NCBI RefSeq assembly: GCF_003391135.1
Contig: NZ_CP031455.1
Coordinates: 6,971,501 to 7,035,500, forward strand
DNA: 64,000 nt
Source: Streptoverticillium olivoreticuli subsp. olivoreticuli
Lineage (GTDB): Bacteria > Actinomycetota > Actinomycetes > Streptomycetales > Streptomycetaceae
Direction of reading: 5' to 3'
The notes beneath the pieces were generated by a model. That model saw only the letters and a program-made list of their open reading frames with translations. It was not told the DNA's origin and did not search any database. The position numbers and the translations under genes were made by a program. Of this stretch, positions 25,385-36,691 are shown piece after piece (position 1 is the stretch's first letter; each line of letters starts with the position of its first letter).

Positions 25385-27072
25385 ATGAGCCCCGTCCTTT
25401 CCGGAGTCCTCCAGCTCACCGCGCTCGTCGCGGCGCTGGTGCTGGTCTACCGCCCGCTGGGCGACTACATGGCCCGCGTCTACAGCTCCGAGAAGCACCT
25501 GCGCGTCGAGAAGCTGATCTACCGCTCGATCGGCGCCAACCCCAACGCCGAGATGCGCTGGCCCGCCTACCTGCGCGGCATCCTCGCCTTCTCGGCGGCC
25601 AGCCTGCTCTTCCTCTACCTGCTCCAGCGGATCCAGGGCATCCTGCCGCACTCGCTCTCCCTGGGCTTCACGGCGATCAGCCCGGACCAGGCGTTCAACA
25701 CCGCCGCCTCGTTCGTCGCCAACACCAACTGGCAGTCGTACTCGGGCGAGCAGGCCATGGGCCACGCCGTCCAGACGCTCGGCCTCGCCGTCCAGAACTT
25801 CGTCTCCGCCGCCGTCGGCATGGCCGTCGCCGTCGCGCTCGTCCGGGGCTTCGCCCGGGCCCGCACCGGCGAGCTGGGCAACTTCTGGTCCGACCTGGTG
25901 CGCGGCACGATCCGCATCCTGATCCCGATCTCCGTGATCGGCGCGGTCGTGCTCGTCGCCTGCGGCGCGATCCAGAACTTCGCGGGCATCCACGACATCG
26001 GGCAGCTCGCCGGCGGCACCCAGCAGGTCAACGGCGGCGCCGTGGCCTCGCAGGAGGCCATCAAGGAGCTCGGCACCAACGGCGGCGGCTACTTCAACGC
26101 CAACTCCGCCCACCCGTTCGAGAACCCCAACGCCTTCACCAACCTCTTCGAGATCTTCCTGATCCTCGTCATCCCCTTCTCGCTGACGCGGACCTTCGGC
26201 AAGCTCGTCGGCAACGTCAAGCAGGGTTACGCGATCCTCGCGGCCATGGGCGTGATCTGGCTGGGCTTCACCGCGCTGATGATGTGGACCGAGTTCCACC
26301 ACGGCGGGGCGGCCCTGCAGGCGGCGGGCGGTGCGCTGGAGGGCAAGGAGCAGCGGTTCGGCATCGGCGGGACCTCGATCTTCGCGACCTCCACCACCCT
26401 GACCTCGACCGGCGCGGTGGACGGCTTCCACTCCTCGTTCACCGGCTTCGGCGGCGGCATCGCGCTGCTCGGCATGATGCTGGGCGAGATCGCGCCCGGC
26501 GGCGTCGGCTCCGGTCTGTACGGCATGCTCGTCATGGCGATCATCGCGGTGTTCATCGCGGGCCTGATGGTCGGCCGTACGCCCGAGTACCTCGGCAAGA
26601 AGATCGGCACCCGCGAGATCAAGCTCGCCGCGTGCTACATCCTCATCACCCCGACCCTGGTGCTCGGCTTCACCGCCGTGTCCATGGTGATGGCGACCCC
26701 GCCGCACTCGATCCTCAACGTCGCGGGCAACTCGGTGGACGGCAGCGGAGCGCACGGCTTCTCCGAGGTGCTCTACGCCTTCACCTCCGGTGCCAACAAC
26801 AACGGCTCCGCGATGGCCGGCCTCAACGCCAACACGCAGTGGTACAACACCACGATCGGTCTGGCCATGCTCCTCGGCCGCTTCCTGCCGATGGTCTTCG
26901 TGCTGGCACTGGCCGGCTCGCTGGCCGAGCAGAAGCCCGTCCCCGAGACCGCGGGCACCCTGCGCACCGAGAAGCCGCTCTTCGCGGGCCTGCTCGTCGG
27001 CGCGATCCTCATCATCACCGGCTTGACCTACTTCCCGGCACTGGCCCTTGGCCCGATGGCGGAGGGACTCTC

Positions 27073-27076
<4 letters not shown>
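25385..27076 (+). CDS. kdpA: Potassium-transporting ATPase, K+-binding subunit KdpA
   Basis: This 563-residue membrane subunit forms the K+ channel-like path of the Kdp high-affinity pump and belongs to the superfamily of K+ transporters. About ten membrane segments are visible. The four selectivity-filter-like regions include NTAASFVANTNWQSYSGEQ, ELGTNGGGYFNANSAHPFEN, TSTTLTSTGAVDGFHSS and SGANNNGSAMAGL. The length is normal. The stop overlaps the kdpB start (ATGA). Confidence 0.97.
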
Positions 27077-29177
<2,101 letters not shown>

Positions 29178-29181
<4 letters not shown>

Positions 29182-29834
29182 CCTCCATGAACAACTCCGT
29201 ACGCAGCACGGCCCGGCTGGCCGGCGCGGGCCTGCGGGCCCTGCTCGTCCTCACGCTGGTCTGCGGGGTGATCTACCCCCTGGTCGTCACCGGCATCGCC
29301 CAGGTGGCCTTCCACGACAAGGCCAACGGCTCCGAGGTCAAGGTCGGCGGCAAGTCCGTCGGCTCCGAGCGGCTCGGCCAGTCCTACACGCTGGACGAGA
29401 AGGACAAGGCGGGGAACCCGCTGCCCGACCCGAAGTTCTTCCAGGGCCGGCCCTCGGCGGCCGGTCCCAACACCGAGAACACGCAGTACAAGCTGCTGGT
29501 GTCCGGCGCCTCCAACCTCGCCGCGGACAGCAAGGTCCTGCTGGACAGCGTCCAGCAGCGCCGCGCCGACGTCGCCGCCTTCAACGGCGTCTCCCCGTCG
29601 GCGGTCCCGACGGACGCCCTCACCGCCTCCGGCTCCGGTCTCGACCCGGACATCTCCCCGGAGTACGCACGGCTCCAGGCCGACCGCGTCGCCAAGGCCA
29701 ACCACCTGCCGGAGGACGAGGTCCACAAACTGGTCGACGACCACACCGACGGGCGCATCCTGGGCTTCATGGGCGAGGAGCGCGTCAACGTCCTCCAGCT
29801 CAACGTCGCGCTCCGGAAGCTCGCCAAGGGCTGA
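29178..29834 (+). CDS. kdpC: Potassium-transporting ATPase subunit KdpC
   Basis: This 218-residue subunit has one N-terminal membrane helix (ALLVLTLVCGVIYPLVVTGIA) and a large extracytoplasmic domain. Family motifs are GSEVKVGGKSVGSERLGQSY, YFQGRPS-like FFQGRPSAAG, SGLDPDISPEYA and EDEVHKLVDDHTDGR. It assists ATP hydrolysis and K+ binding in the complex. The GTG at 29178 overlaps the kdpB stop; an ATG three codons in is an alternative. Confidence 0.95.
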
Positions 29835-29847
29835 CGCGACAGCGGTG

Positions 29848-29900
29848 ACGACGACGGCGGACGGCCGGGGCACGGAGCCCCGGCCGTCCGCCGTCGTCGT
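29848..29900. terminator. Terminator hairpin after kdpC
   Basis: A long perfect inverted repeat of 23 bp (29848-29870 and 29878-29900, beginning ACGACGACGGCGG) with a 7-base loop. It sits 13 bases after the kdpC stop and should end the kdpFABC transcript. Confidence 0.8.
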
Positions 29901-29979
29901 GGGGCGGGGAAACCGCGCCCGAAGGGAATCGTGCCCGATCAGCTGAACGTTCGACCCGCGGCAGGGCACTCTGGGAAGC

Positions 29980-31905
29980 GTGGCATCCCTCACCCCGCAG
30001 CCCCAAGTCATCCCGTCCGCACCACACATGGTGGTCTGCGGCGACGACGGTCTCGTCCACCGGCTCGCCGCCGAACTCTCCGGCGTCTACGGCGAGCGCG
30101 TCACCCTCGTCGTGCCGCCCGCCCGCGACGGACGCCCCCGCCCCGCCGCCGTGCCCGGCCGCGCCGCCACCCTCCTCGGACGCGTGACCGGCGTGGTGGG
30201 CCGCGCCGCCGGGGTCAACGGCAGCTCCGGCGCGGGGAGTCCGCCCGGCGGGCTCGTACATGTCGTGGAGGCGCCCGAGCCCGACGACGAGGCGCTCGCC
30301 GAAGCCGGGGTGGACCGGGCCACCGCCCTCGCCCTCGTCTATGACGACGACGAGACCAACATCCACGCCGCCCTGCGCGCCCGCCGCGCCAACCCCCGGC
30401 TGCGGCTGGTCATCCGGATGTACAACCGCCGGCTCGGCCAGCACCTGGAGGAGCTCCTCGACCAGGCCGCCCGGACGGGCAACGGGGCCCCGGGCGACCC
30501 CGGCGCCGCCGAGGCGACCACCACCGTCCTCTCGGACGCCGACACCGCCGCCCCCGCGCTCGTCGCGGCGGCCGTATCCGGCCACTCCAAGGTCATCGAG
30601 GCGGGCGGGCTGCTGCTGAGAGCCGTCGAGAGACCCCCGCTGGGCCCCGGCGAGCGCACCCGCCCCGGCGACCGGACCGTCGCGCTCCTCACCCCGCCGC
30701 GCTCCGACGGCACCGACGGCGAAGGCCCCGTCATGCTGCCGGACGCGGAGACCGTGGCGGGGGCGGGCGGCCGCGGCCGCATCGTCCTGGAGCGGGTCCA
30801 CTACTCCGTACCGCCGCACCGCACCCCCCGGCTGAGGGACCGCAGCCTGCCCCTGGGGTCGTTCTTCTCGCCCCGGCTGCGCTGGGCCCTGGCCTGGCCG
30901 GCGGCCGCCGTCTGCGGGCTGGCCGTCGCCTCCTGGCTGGTCACCGACGAGAACCCCGCGCACGCCGCCTACCTCTCCCTCCTCGACCTCTTCGCCATCA
31001 ACGACCCGGCGATCGGCCAGCCGCTCGGCCGGCAGATCCTCCAGCTCCTCTCCGGCCTCGCCGGACTGCTGCTGCTCCCGCTGCTGGTGGCCGCCGCCCT
31101 GGAGGGGCTCGGGACCTTCCGCTCGGCCTCCGCGCTGCGCCGCCCGCCGCGCGGGCTCTCCGGCCACGTGGTGCTGCTCGGGCTCGGCAAGATCGGGTCC
31201 CGGGTGCTGGCCCGCCTTCGCGAGCTGGACATCCCGGTCGTCTGCGTGGAGCGCGACCCCCAGGCCCGCGGGGTGGCGCTCGCCCGCTCGCTGCGGGTGC
31301 CGACCGTCATCGGCGACGTCACGGAGGAAGGGGTGCTGGAGGCCGCCAAGATCGGCGAGAGCCGCACCCTGCTCGCGCTCACCAGCAGTGACACCACCAA
31401 TCTGGAGGCCGTGCTCTACGCCCGCGCGGTCAGGCCGGACGTCGGCGTGGTGATGAGGCTGTACGAGGACCGGTTCTCCAAGGCCGTCTACCGCACGCTG
31501 CGCGACTCCCACCCCCGCGCCCGGACCCGCAGCCGCAGCGTCTCCTACCTGGTCGCCCCGGCCTTCGCCGGGGCGATGATGGGCCGTCAGATCCTGGGCG
31601 CGGTACCGGTGGAGCGGCGGGTGCTCCTCATCGCCGCGGTGGAGGCGGGGAGCCACCCGGGGCTGGCGGGCCGCACGGTCGCCGAGGCGTTCCAACCGGG
31701 CTCCTGGCGCGCCCTCGCCCTGGCCTCGGAGGGCACCGGCGACCGGCCGGAGACGCCCGCCCGGCCGCCCCACCCGCCGGGCGGGCCCGCGCCCGGATAC
31801 GTCCTGCGCCCCGAGGACCGCGTCGTGGTCGCCGCCACCCGTCAGGGCCTCGCCGAACTGCTGGGCGCGCGGCCGGTGCCCAGGCCGCGCACCGACGCGG
31901 GGTGA
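29980..31905 (+). CDS. Two-RCK-domain membrane protein (TrkA-N/potassium channel-like NAD-binding protein)
   Basis: This 641-residue protein has an N-terminal Rossmann-like RCK domain (MVVCGDDGLVHRLAAELSG; DETNIHAALRARRANPRLRL). A membrane section of two hydrophobic segments is centred near residues 305 and 355 (LAWPAAAVCGLAVASWLV; LQLLSGLAGLLLLPLLVAAA). A second, better conserved TrkA-N domain follows (VVLLGLGKIGSRVLARL, TSSDTTNLEAVLYARAVRP). The layout recalls actinobacterial K+ channel/CASTOR-type proteins. The loop between the two helices lacks a TVGYG-type filter, so ion conduction is doubtful. The GTG start is chosen from the conserved VCGDDGL shortly after. It lies just downstream of kdpFABC. 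Confidence 0.8.
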   Translation: MASLTPQPQVIPSAPHMVVCGDDGLVHRLAAELSGVYGERVTLVVPPARDGRPRPAAVPGRAATLLGRVTGVVGRAAGVNGSSGAGSPPGGLVHVVEAPEPDDEALAEAGVDRATALALVYDDDETNIHAALRARRANPRLRLVIRMYNRRLGQHLEELLDQAARTGNGAPGDPGAAEATTTVLSDADTAAPALVAAAVSGHSKVIEAGGLLLRAVERPPLGPGERTRPGDRTVALLTPPRSDGTDGEGPVMLPDAETVAGAGGRGRIVLERVHYSVPPHRTPRLRDRSLPLGSFFSPRLRWALAWPAAAVCGLAVASWLVTDENPAHAAYLSLLDLFAINDPAIGQPLGRQILQLLSGLAGLLLLPLLVAAALEGLGTFRSASALRRPPRGLSGHVVLLGLGKIGSRVLARLRELDIPVVCVERDPQARGVALARSLRVPTVIGDVTEEGVLEAAKIGESRTLLALTSSDTTNLEAVLYARAVRPDVGVVMRLYEDRFSKAVYRTLRDSHPRARTRSRSVSYLVAPAFAGAMMGRQILGAVPVERRVLLIAAVEAGSHPGLAGRTVAEAFQPGSWRALALASEGTGDRPETPARPPHPPGGPAPGYVLRPEDRVVVAATRQGLAELLGARPVPRPRTDAG

Positions 31906-31998
31906 AATGACGGATTCCGCTGGGCAAATGGGGCGTTCACGGGCTACGATCAAGATCAACCGCGGCGCCCGCGAGACCGGCGCCCGTCCCCTTTGCCG

Positions 31999-32035
31999 CG
32001 TACCCCTGCCTCAACTCCCCCGAGGCAGGGGTACG
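31999..32035. terminator. Bidirectional terminator hairpin
   Basis: Perfect 14-bp inverted repeat CGTACCCCTGCCTC / GAGGCAGGGGTACG with a 9-base loop. It lies between the convergent RCK protein gene and the acetyltransferase gene. Confidence 0.78.
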
Positions 32036-32039
32036 TATG

Positions 32040-32585
32040 TCACCAGACGTCCCCCGGGCGCCAGTCGCACACCAGCTCCCCGTCGAGGTCGAGCTCGGCG
32101 CCCAGCGGCAGCACATGGATGCAGCCGTCCTCCTCCGCGGTGCGCTCGATCCCCGTGGGGGCGAGGACCGCGGACGGGCCGCGCCACTGCCGCCAGCCAC
32201 GGCCCACGTACAGCGGCACGGCCTCGTCGGCGGCGCCGAGCGCCCCCAGCTCGTACCCGCCGTGCCGCAGGACGTGCTCCAGCGCGCCCATCACCGCCGA
32301 GGCGACGCCCCGGCGGCGCCGGTCCGCGCGGACCGCCACCGCCTCCACATAGCCGGTGCGCAGGGCGCGGCCGCCGTGCAGCAGACGGCGCTGCACGAGG
32401 GAGCCGTGGCCGATCAGGCCGCCGTTCCCGTACGCGAGGGCGTGCATGCCGCCGACGGTGTGGTCCCAGTCGTCGTCGTTGAAGCCCCCCTCGAAGGCGT
32501 GGTCCATCAGGTCCCTCACGGCCGCGAGTTCCGCCTTGCTCAGCTGCGAGGTGTGCACGGTGCGTACGTCGGTCATACCGGGCAT
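32040..32585 (-). CDS. Aminoglycoside 2'-N-acetyltransferase, AAC(2')-I family (GNAT)
   Basis: This 181-residue acetyltransferase uses acetyl-CoA. It aligns from memory with mycobacterial AAC(2')-Ic over its whole length: DWDHTVGGMHALAYGNG, SLVQRRLLHGGRALRTGYVE, AVAVRADRRRRGVASAV (acetyl-CoA P-loop R-x-x-G), YELGALGAADEAVPLYVGRGW, SAVLAPTG and the terminal ELVCDWRPGDVW. In mycobacteria the enzyme acetylates the 2'-amino group of several aminoglycosides and may have another native role. ATGs at 32585 and 32576 are both possible; the first has GGGGA upstream. It is a single gene lying between K+-transport genes. Confidence 0.88.
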   Translation of the reverse strand: MPGMTDVRTVHTSQLSKAELAAVRDLMDHAFEGGFNDDDWDHTVGGMHALAYGNGGLIGHGSLVQRRLLHGGRALRTGYVEAVAVRADRRRRGVASAVMGALEHVLRHGGYELGALGAADEAVPLYVGRGWRQWRGPSAVLAPTGIERTAEEDGCIHVLPLGAELDLDGELVCDWRPGDVW

Positions 32586-32801
32586 GGTGTCATCCCCGCA
32601 CGACACCGGGGCGTGCCCCGGTGGCCCCGGCCGTGGTTACGCGGTCACGCGTCAGGACCGCGTCAATACCTGATGAGCAGCAGCCCCGCGCGGCAAATGT
32701 CCAGAACCATGGCCGTAAGGTCGAACATGCGCGACAGTGCTGCACCTCGGGGCGGACAACCACTCCGAACACTGTCGCGTTTCGTGAAAGACAATGGGGC
32801 C
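32586..32801. promoter_or_regulatory. Divergent spacer upstream of kdpD
   Basis: This 216-base region between the acetyltransferase gene and kdpD is comparatively AT-rich near 32670-32800. It should hold both promoters. I see no copy of the kdpF-upstream direct repeat and no other gene. Confidence 0.4.
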
Positions 32802-35354
32802 ATGGGACGCGGCAAGCTTCGGATCTACCTCGGCGCGGCACCGGGCGTCGGCAAGACATACGCGATGCTCTCCGAGGCGCACCGCCGGGTCGAGCGCGGC
32901 ACCGACGCCGCCGTCGGCTTCGTGGAGCACCACGGCCGCCCGCGCACCGAGGTGCTGCTGCACGGCCTGGAGGAGGTGCCCCGCCGCGAGCTCACCTACC
33001 GGGGGACCGTCTTCAGCGAGATGGACGTCGACGCGGTGCTGGCCCGCCGCCCCGCCGTCGCCTTCGTCGACGAGCTCGCCCACACCAATGTGCCCGGCTC
33101 CCGCAACACCAAGCGCTGGCAGGACGTCGAGGAGCTCCTCCAGGCGGGCATCGACGTCGTCTCGGCCGTCAACATCCAGCACCTCGAATCGCTGGGCGAC
33201 GTGGTCGAGTCCATAACGGGCGTCCGGCAGCAGGAGACCGTCCCCGACGAGGTCGTCCGCCGCGCGGACCAGATCGAGCTCGTCGACATGTCGCCGCAGG
33301 CCCTGCGCCGCCGCATGGCGCACGGCAACATCTACAAGCCCGACAAGGTCGACGCCGCCCTCTCCAACTACTTCCGGCCCGGCAACCTGACCGCGCTGCG
33401 CGAGCTGGCGCTGCTGTGGACGGCCGACCGCGTCGACGAGTACCTCCGGCAGTACCGCACCGACCACAGCGTCTCCACGATCTGGCAGGCCCGCGAGCGC
33501 ATCGTCGTCGGCCTCACCGGCGGCCCCGAGGGCCGCACCCTGATCCGCCGCGCCTCCCGCATGGCCGCCAAGGGCTCGGGCAGCGAGATCCTCGCCGTCT
33601 ACATCGCCCGCAGCGACGGGCTCACCTCGGCCTCGCCGAAGGAGCTGGCCGTCCAGCGCACCCTGGTCGAGGACCTCGGCGGCACCTTCCACCATGTGAT
33701 CGGCGACGACGTACCCGCCTCGCTGCTGGAGTTCGCCCGCGGCGTCAACGCCACCCAGGTCGTGCTCGGCTCCAGCCGTCGCAAGACCTGGCAGTACATC
33801 TTCGGCCCCGGCGTCGGCCAGACCGTCGCCCGGGACTCCGGCCCCGACCTCGACGTCCACATCGTCACCCACGAGGAGGTCGCCAAGGGCCGCGGCCTGC
33901 CCGTCGCCCGCGGCGCCCGCCTCGGCCGGGGCCGCATCGTGGGCGGCTGGTTCGCCGGCGTCCTGTGCCCCGTCCTGCTCAGCCTGCTGCTCACGCACAT
34001 CGACCCGGACCTCGGTCTGGCCAACGACATGCTGCTGTTCCTGTGCCTGACGGTCGCGGCCGCGCTGCTCGGCGGCCTCCTGCCGTCACTGGCCTCGGCG
34101 GCCTTCTGCTCGCTGCTGCTGAACTACTACTTCGTCGAACCGCTGCACCGGCTGACGATCACCGACCCCAAGAACATCGTCGCCATCACGATCTTCGTGT
34201 TCGTCGCGGTCTCCGTGGCCTCCGTGGTCGACCTCGCCGCCCGCCGCACCCACCAGGCCGCCCGGCTGCGCGCCGAGTCCGAGGTCCTGTCCTTCCTCGC
34301 CGGCAGCGTCCTGCGCGGCGACACCAGCCTGGACGCCCTCCTGGAGCGGGTGCGGGAGACCTTCGCGATGGAGTCCGTCGCCCTGCTGGAACGCACCAGC
34401 GAGGTCGACCCCTGGACCTGCGCGAGCAGCGTCGTCACCAGCACCGGCAAGCCCCTGCTGCGCCCCGAGGACGCCGACGTGGACATGCCGGTGGGCGACA
34501 ACATGGCCCTCGCCCTCTCCGGCCGGGTGCTGCCCGCCGAGGACCGCCGCGTCCTGGCCGCCTTCGCCGCCCAGGCCGCGGTCTTCCTGGACCGGCAGCG
34601 GCTCGTGGGCCAGGCCGAGCGGGCCCAGGAGCTCGCCGAGGGCAACCGCATCCGTACGGCCCTGCTGGCGGCCGTCAGCCACGACCTGCGCACGCCGCTC
34701 GCCGCGATCAAGGCCGCGGTGACCTCCCTGCGCTCCGACGACGTCTCCTGGTCCGAGGAGGACGAGGCCGAGCTGCTCGCGGGCATCGAGGACGGCGCGG
34801 ACCGGCTCGACCACCTCGTCGGCAACCTCCTCGACATGTCCCGGCTCCAGACCGGCACCGTCACCCCGCTGATCCGTGAGATCGACCTCGACGAGGTGGT
34901 CCCGATGGCCCTGGGCGGGGTCCCCGAGGGCAGCGTCGCCCTCGACATCCCCGAGTCGCTGCCCATGGTGGCCGTCGACCCCGGGCTGCTGGAGCGCAGC
35001 GTCGCCAACATCGTCGAGAACGCCGTGAAGTACAGCCCCGACGGCATCCCCGTCCTCGTCGCCGCCAGCGCCCTGGGCGAGCGCGTGGAGGTCCGCGTCG
35101 CCGACCGGGGCCCCGGCGTCCCCGACAGTGCCAAGGACCGCATCTTCGAGCCCTTCCAGCGCTACGGTGACGCTCCGCGCGGCGCCGGCGTCGGCCTCGG
35201 CCTCGCCGTCGCCCGGGGCTTCGCCGAGGCCATGGGCGGCACGCTCACGGCCGAGGACACCCCCGGCGGCGGGATGACCATGGTCCTCACCCTGCGGGTC
35301 GCCGCGGGCCACCCGCCCGTACGCCCGGAGCTCCCGGCCCATGCCACCTCCTGA
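32802..35354 (+). CDS. kdpD: Sensor histidine kinase KdpD
   Basis: This 850-residue osmo/K+ sensor kinase has an N-terminal KdpD domain with Walker A GAAPGVGKTYAML (about residues 8-20), FVEHHGRPRTE and VAFVDELAHTNVPGS. A USP-like domain lies at roughly 230-370. Four membrane segments fall near 390-480, followed by a GAF-like region. The kinase core has the phosphoacceptor His in AAVSHDLRTPLAA at about 627, and HATPase boxes NIVENAVKYSP, DRGPGVP and GAGVGLGLAVARG. The ATG at 32802 matches the conserved start MGRGKLRIYLG; the long upstream open frame is not coding. kdpE follows after 87 bases. Confidence 0.96.
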   Translation: MGRGKLRIYLGAAPGVGKTYAMLSEAHRRVERGTDAAVGFVEHHGRPRTEVLLHGLEEVPRRELTYRGTVFSEMDVDAVLARRPAVAFVDELAHTNVPGSRNTKRWQDVEELLQAGIDVVSAVNIQHLESLGDVVESITGVRQQETVPDEVVRRADQIELVDMSPQALRRRMAHGNIYKPDKVDAALSNYFRPGNLTALRELALLWTADRVDEYLRQYRTDHSVSTIWQARERIVVGLTGGPEGRTLIRRASRMAAKGSGSEILAVYIARSDGLTSASPKELAVQRTLVEDLGGTFHHVIGDDVPASLLEFARGVNATQVVLGSSRRKTWQYIFGPGVGQTVARDSGPDLDVHIVTHEEVAKGRGLPVARGARLGRGRIVGGWFAGVLCPVLLSLLLTHIDPDLGLANDMLLFLCLTVAAALLGGLLPSLASAAFCSLLLNYYFVEPLHRLTITDPKNIVAITIFVFVAVSVASVVDLAARRTHQAARLRAESEVLSFLAGSVLRGDTSLDALLERVRETFAMESVALLERTSEVDPWTCASSVVTSTGKPLLRPEDADVDMPVGDNMALALSGRVLPAEDRRVLAAFAAQAAVFLDRQRLVGQAERAQELAEGNRIRTALLAAVSHDLRTPLAAIKAAVTSLRSDDVSWSEEDEAELLAGIEDGADRLDHLVGNLLDMSRLQTGTVTPLIREIDLDEVVPMALGGVPEGSVALDIPESLPMVAVDPGLLERSVANIVENAVKYSPDGIPVLVAASALGERVEVRVADRGPGVPDSAKDRIFEPFQRYGDAPRGAGVGLGLAVARGFAEAMGGTLTAEDTPGGGMTMVLTLRVAAGHPPVRPELPAHATS

Positions 35355-35441
35355 CCCCCGCTGCACACCGCACAGACAGCTCACCGACCAAGACCCAGGG
35401 CCCAGCGGATGGGCCCGAACGAACAGCAGAGGTGGTTCCGA

Positions 35442-36131
35442 ATGAACCGGGTGCTCGTGGTGGATGACGAGCCGCAGATCGTCCGCGCTCTCGTGATCAA
35501 CCTCAAGGCGCGGAAGTACGAGGTCGACGCCGCCCCCGACGGCGCCACGGCACTCCAGCTCGCCGCCGCCCGCCACCCCGACGTGGTCATCCTCGACCTC
35601 GGCCTGCCCGACATGGACGGCGTCGAGGTGATCAAGGGCCTGCGCGGCTGGACCCGGGTGCCGATCCTCGTCCTCTCCGCCCGGCAGACCTCCGACGAGA
35701 AGGTCGAGGCGCTCGACGCGGGCGCCGACGACTACGTCACCAAGCCCTTCGGCATGGACGAGCTGCTCGCCCGGCTGCGCGCCGCCGTCCGGCGCGCGGA
35801 GCCGACGGGGCCGTCCGCCGCGGGCGACGACGCGATCGTCGAGACCGAGGTCTTCACCGTCGACCTGGCGGCGAAGAAGGTCAACCGCGGGGGCCGGGAC
35901 GTCCGGCTCACCCCGACGGAGTGGCACCTGCTGGAGGTCCTGGTACGCAATACGGGCCGTCTCGTCAGCCAGAAGCAGCTGCTCCAGGAGGTCTGGGGCC
36001 CGTCCTACGGCACCGAGACCAACTACCTCCGGGTCTACATGGCCCAGCTCCGCCGCAAACTCGAACTGGACCCGTCCCACCCGAAGCACTTCATCACGGA
36101 ACCGGGGATGGGATACCGCTTCGAGGTGTGA
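35442..36131 (+). CDS. kdpE: Response regulator KdpE (OmpR family)
   Basis: This 229-residue response regulator of the kdp operon has receiver acidic residues D8-D9, phosphoacceptor D52 in VVILDLGLPDMDGVEV and KPFGMDELLARL. The winged-helix output domain has LTPTEWHLLEVLVRN, SYGTETNYLRVYMAQLRRKLE and the terminal EPGMGYRFEV. The ATG at 35442 follows GAGGTGG; the frame extends a little upstream but without conserved sequence. The last 39 bases of the gene recur 88 bases downstream. Confidence 0.95.
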   Translation: MNRVLVVDDEPQIVRALVINLKARKYEVDAAPDGATALQLAAARHPDVVILDLGLPDMDGVEVIKGLRGWTRVPILVLSARQTSDEKVEALDAGADDYVTKPFGMDELLARLRAAVRRAEPTGPSAAGDDAIVETEVFTVDLAAKKVNRGGRDVRLTPTEWHLLEVLVRNTGRLVSQKQLLQEVWGPSYGTETNYLRVYMAQLRRKLELDPSHPKHFITEPGMGYRFEV

Positions 36132-36219
36132 GGGGGGTGCTCCGGCCGGGGGGCCGGGGGTTGTCCCCCGGAGGAGCGGCATTACGGAGCCGGGGATGGG
36201 ATACCGCTTCGAGGTGTGA
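36093..36219 (+). repeat. Duplicated 3' end of kdpE
   Basis: The final 39 bases of kdpE (36093-36131), encoding ITEPGMGYRFEV and the stop, recur at 36181-36219 with two differences. Both differences are at third codon positions and silent (atc to att, gaa to gag). The 49 bases between hold a C/G-rich hairpin. The second copy has no reading frame upstream and is a remnant. Confidence 0.9.
36154..36171. terminator. Short GC hairpin between the two kdpE ends
   Basis: CCGGGGG / CCCCCGG with a TTGT loop, 22 bases after the kdpE stop. This is a plausible kdpDE terminator of the short type common in Streptomyces intergenic DNA. Confidence 0.5.
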
Positions 36220-36289
36220 CACCGGGAGCGGTGGGTCACCCGTATGACGTACGGGCCCCGCCCGGATGGGCCGACGGTACGCTTGATTC

Positions 36290-36688
36290 ATGAGTGCCGT
36301 ACCCCGTTCCGAGAAGCCGACCGGCCGCTTTCGCCGGATGCTCGACCGGCTGTCCACCTCGCAGGAGGACCTGCACTCCGCGGAGCTGCAACAGGACGCG
36401 GAGGCCGTGGGCTGCACCCGCATCTGCGACTGCGACGACCGTCAGATAGTCAAGGTCACCGGCACGCTGCGGACCGTTACGCTCCGCCCCCGTGCCGGGG
36501 TGCCCGCGCTGGAGGCGGAGCTGTTCGACGGCTCGGCGGCGCTCGATGTGGTGTGGCTCGGACGCCGTTCCATCGTCGGCATCGAACCCGGCCGTAAGCT
36601 GATCGCCTCCGGTCGGATCTCCATGAGCCGTGGACGCCGGGTGCTGTTCAATCCCAAGTACGAACTCCGACCGCTCGGACAGGAGTAA
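36290..36688 (+). CDS. OB-fold nucleic acid-binding protein
   Basis: This 132-residue protein has an N-terminal helix (RRMLDRLSTSQEDLHSAEL) and an OB-fold. The fold includes VKVTGTLRTVTLRP, ALEAELFDGSAALDVVWLGRR, GIEPGRKLIASGRISM and RRVLFNPKYELRPL. Actinobacterial proteins of this kind are annotated as OB-fold nucleic-acid binding, related to RecG-type OB domains. CTRICDCDD contributes two cysteines. A TACGCT -10-like hexamer lies just before the ATG and no Shine-Dalgarno is visible, so the mRNA may be leaderless. The DUF3159 gene begins 3 bases after its stop. Confidence 0.87.
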   Translation: MSAVPRSEKPTGRFRRMLDRLSTSQEDLHSAELQQDAEAVGCTRICDCDDRQIVKVTGTLRTVTLRPRAGVPALEAELFDGSAALDVVWLGRRSIVGIEPGRKLIASGRISMSRGRRVLFNPKYELRPLGQE

Positions 36689-36691
36689 CGG

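Noticed and set aside
34086..36239. 717-codon minus-strand frame opposite kdpDE
   Set aside because: It is an antisense shadow of kdpD/kdpE and has no recognisable domain.
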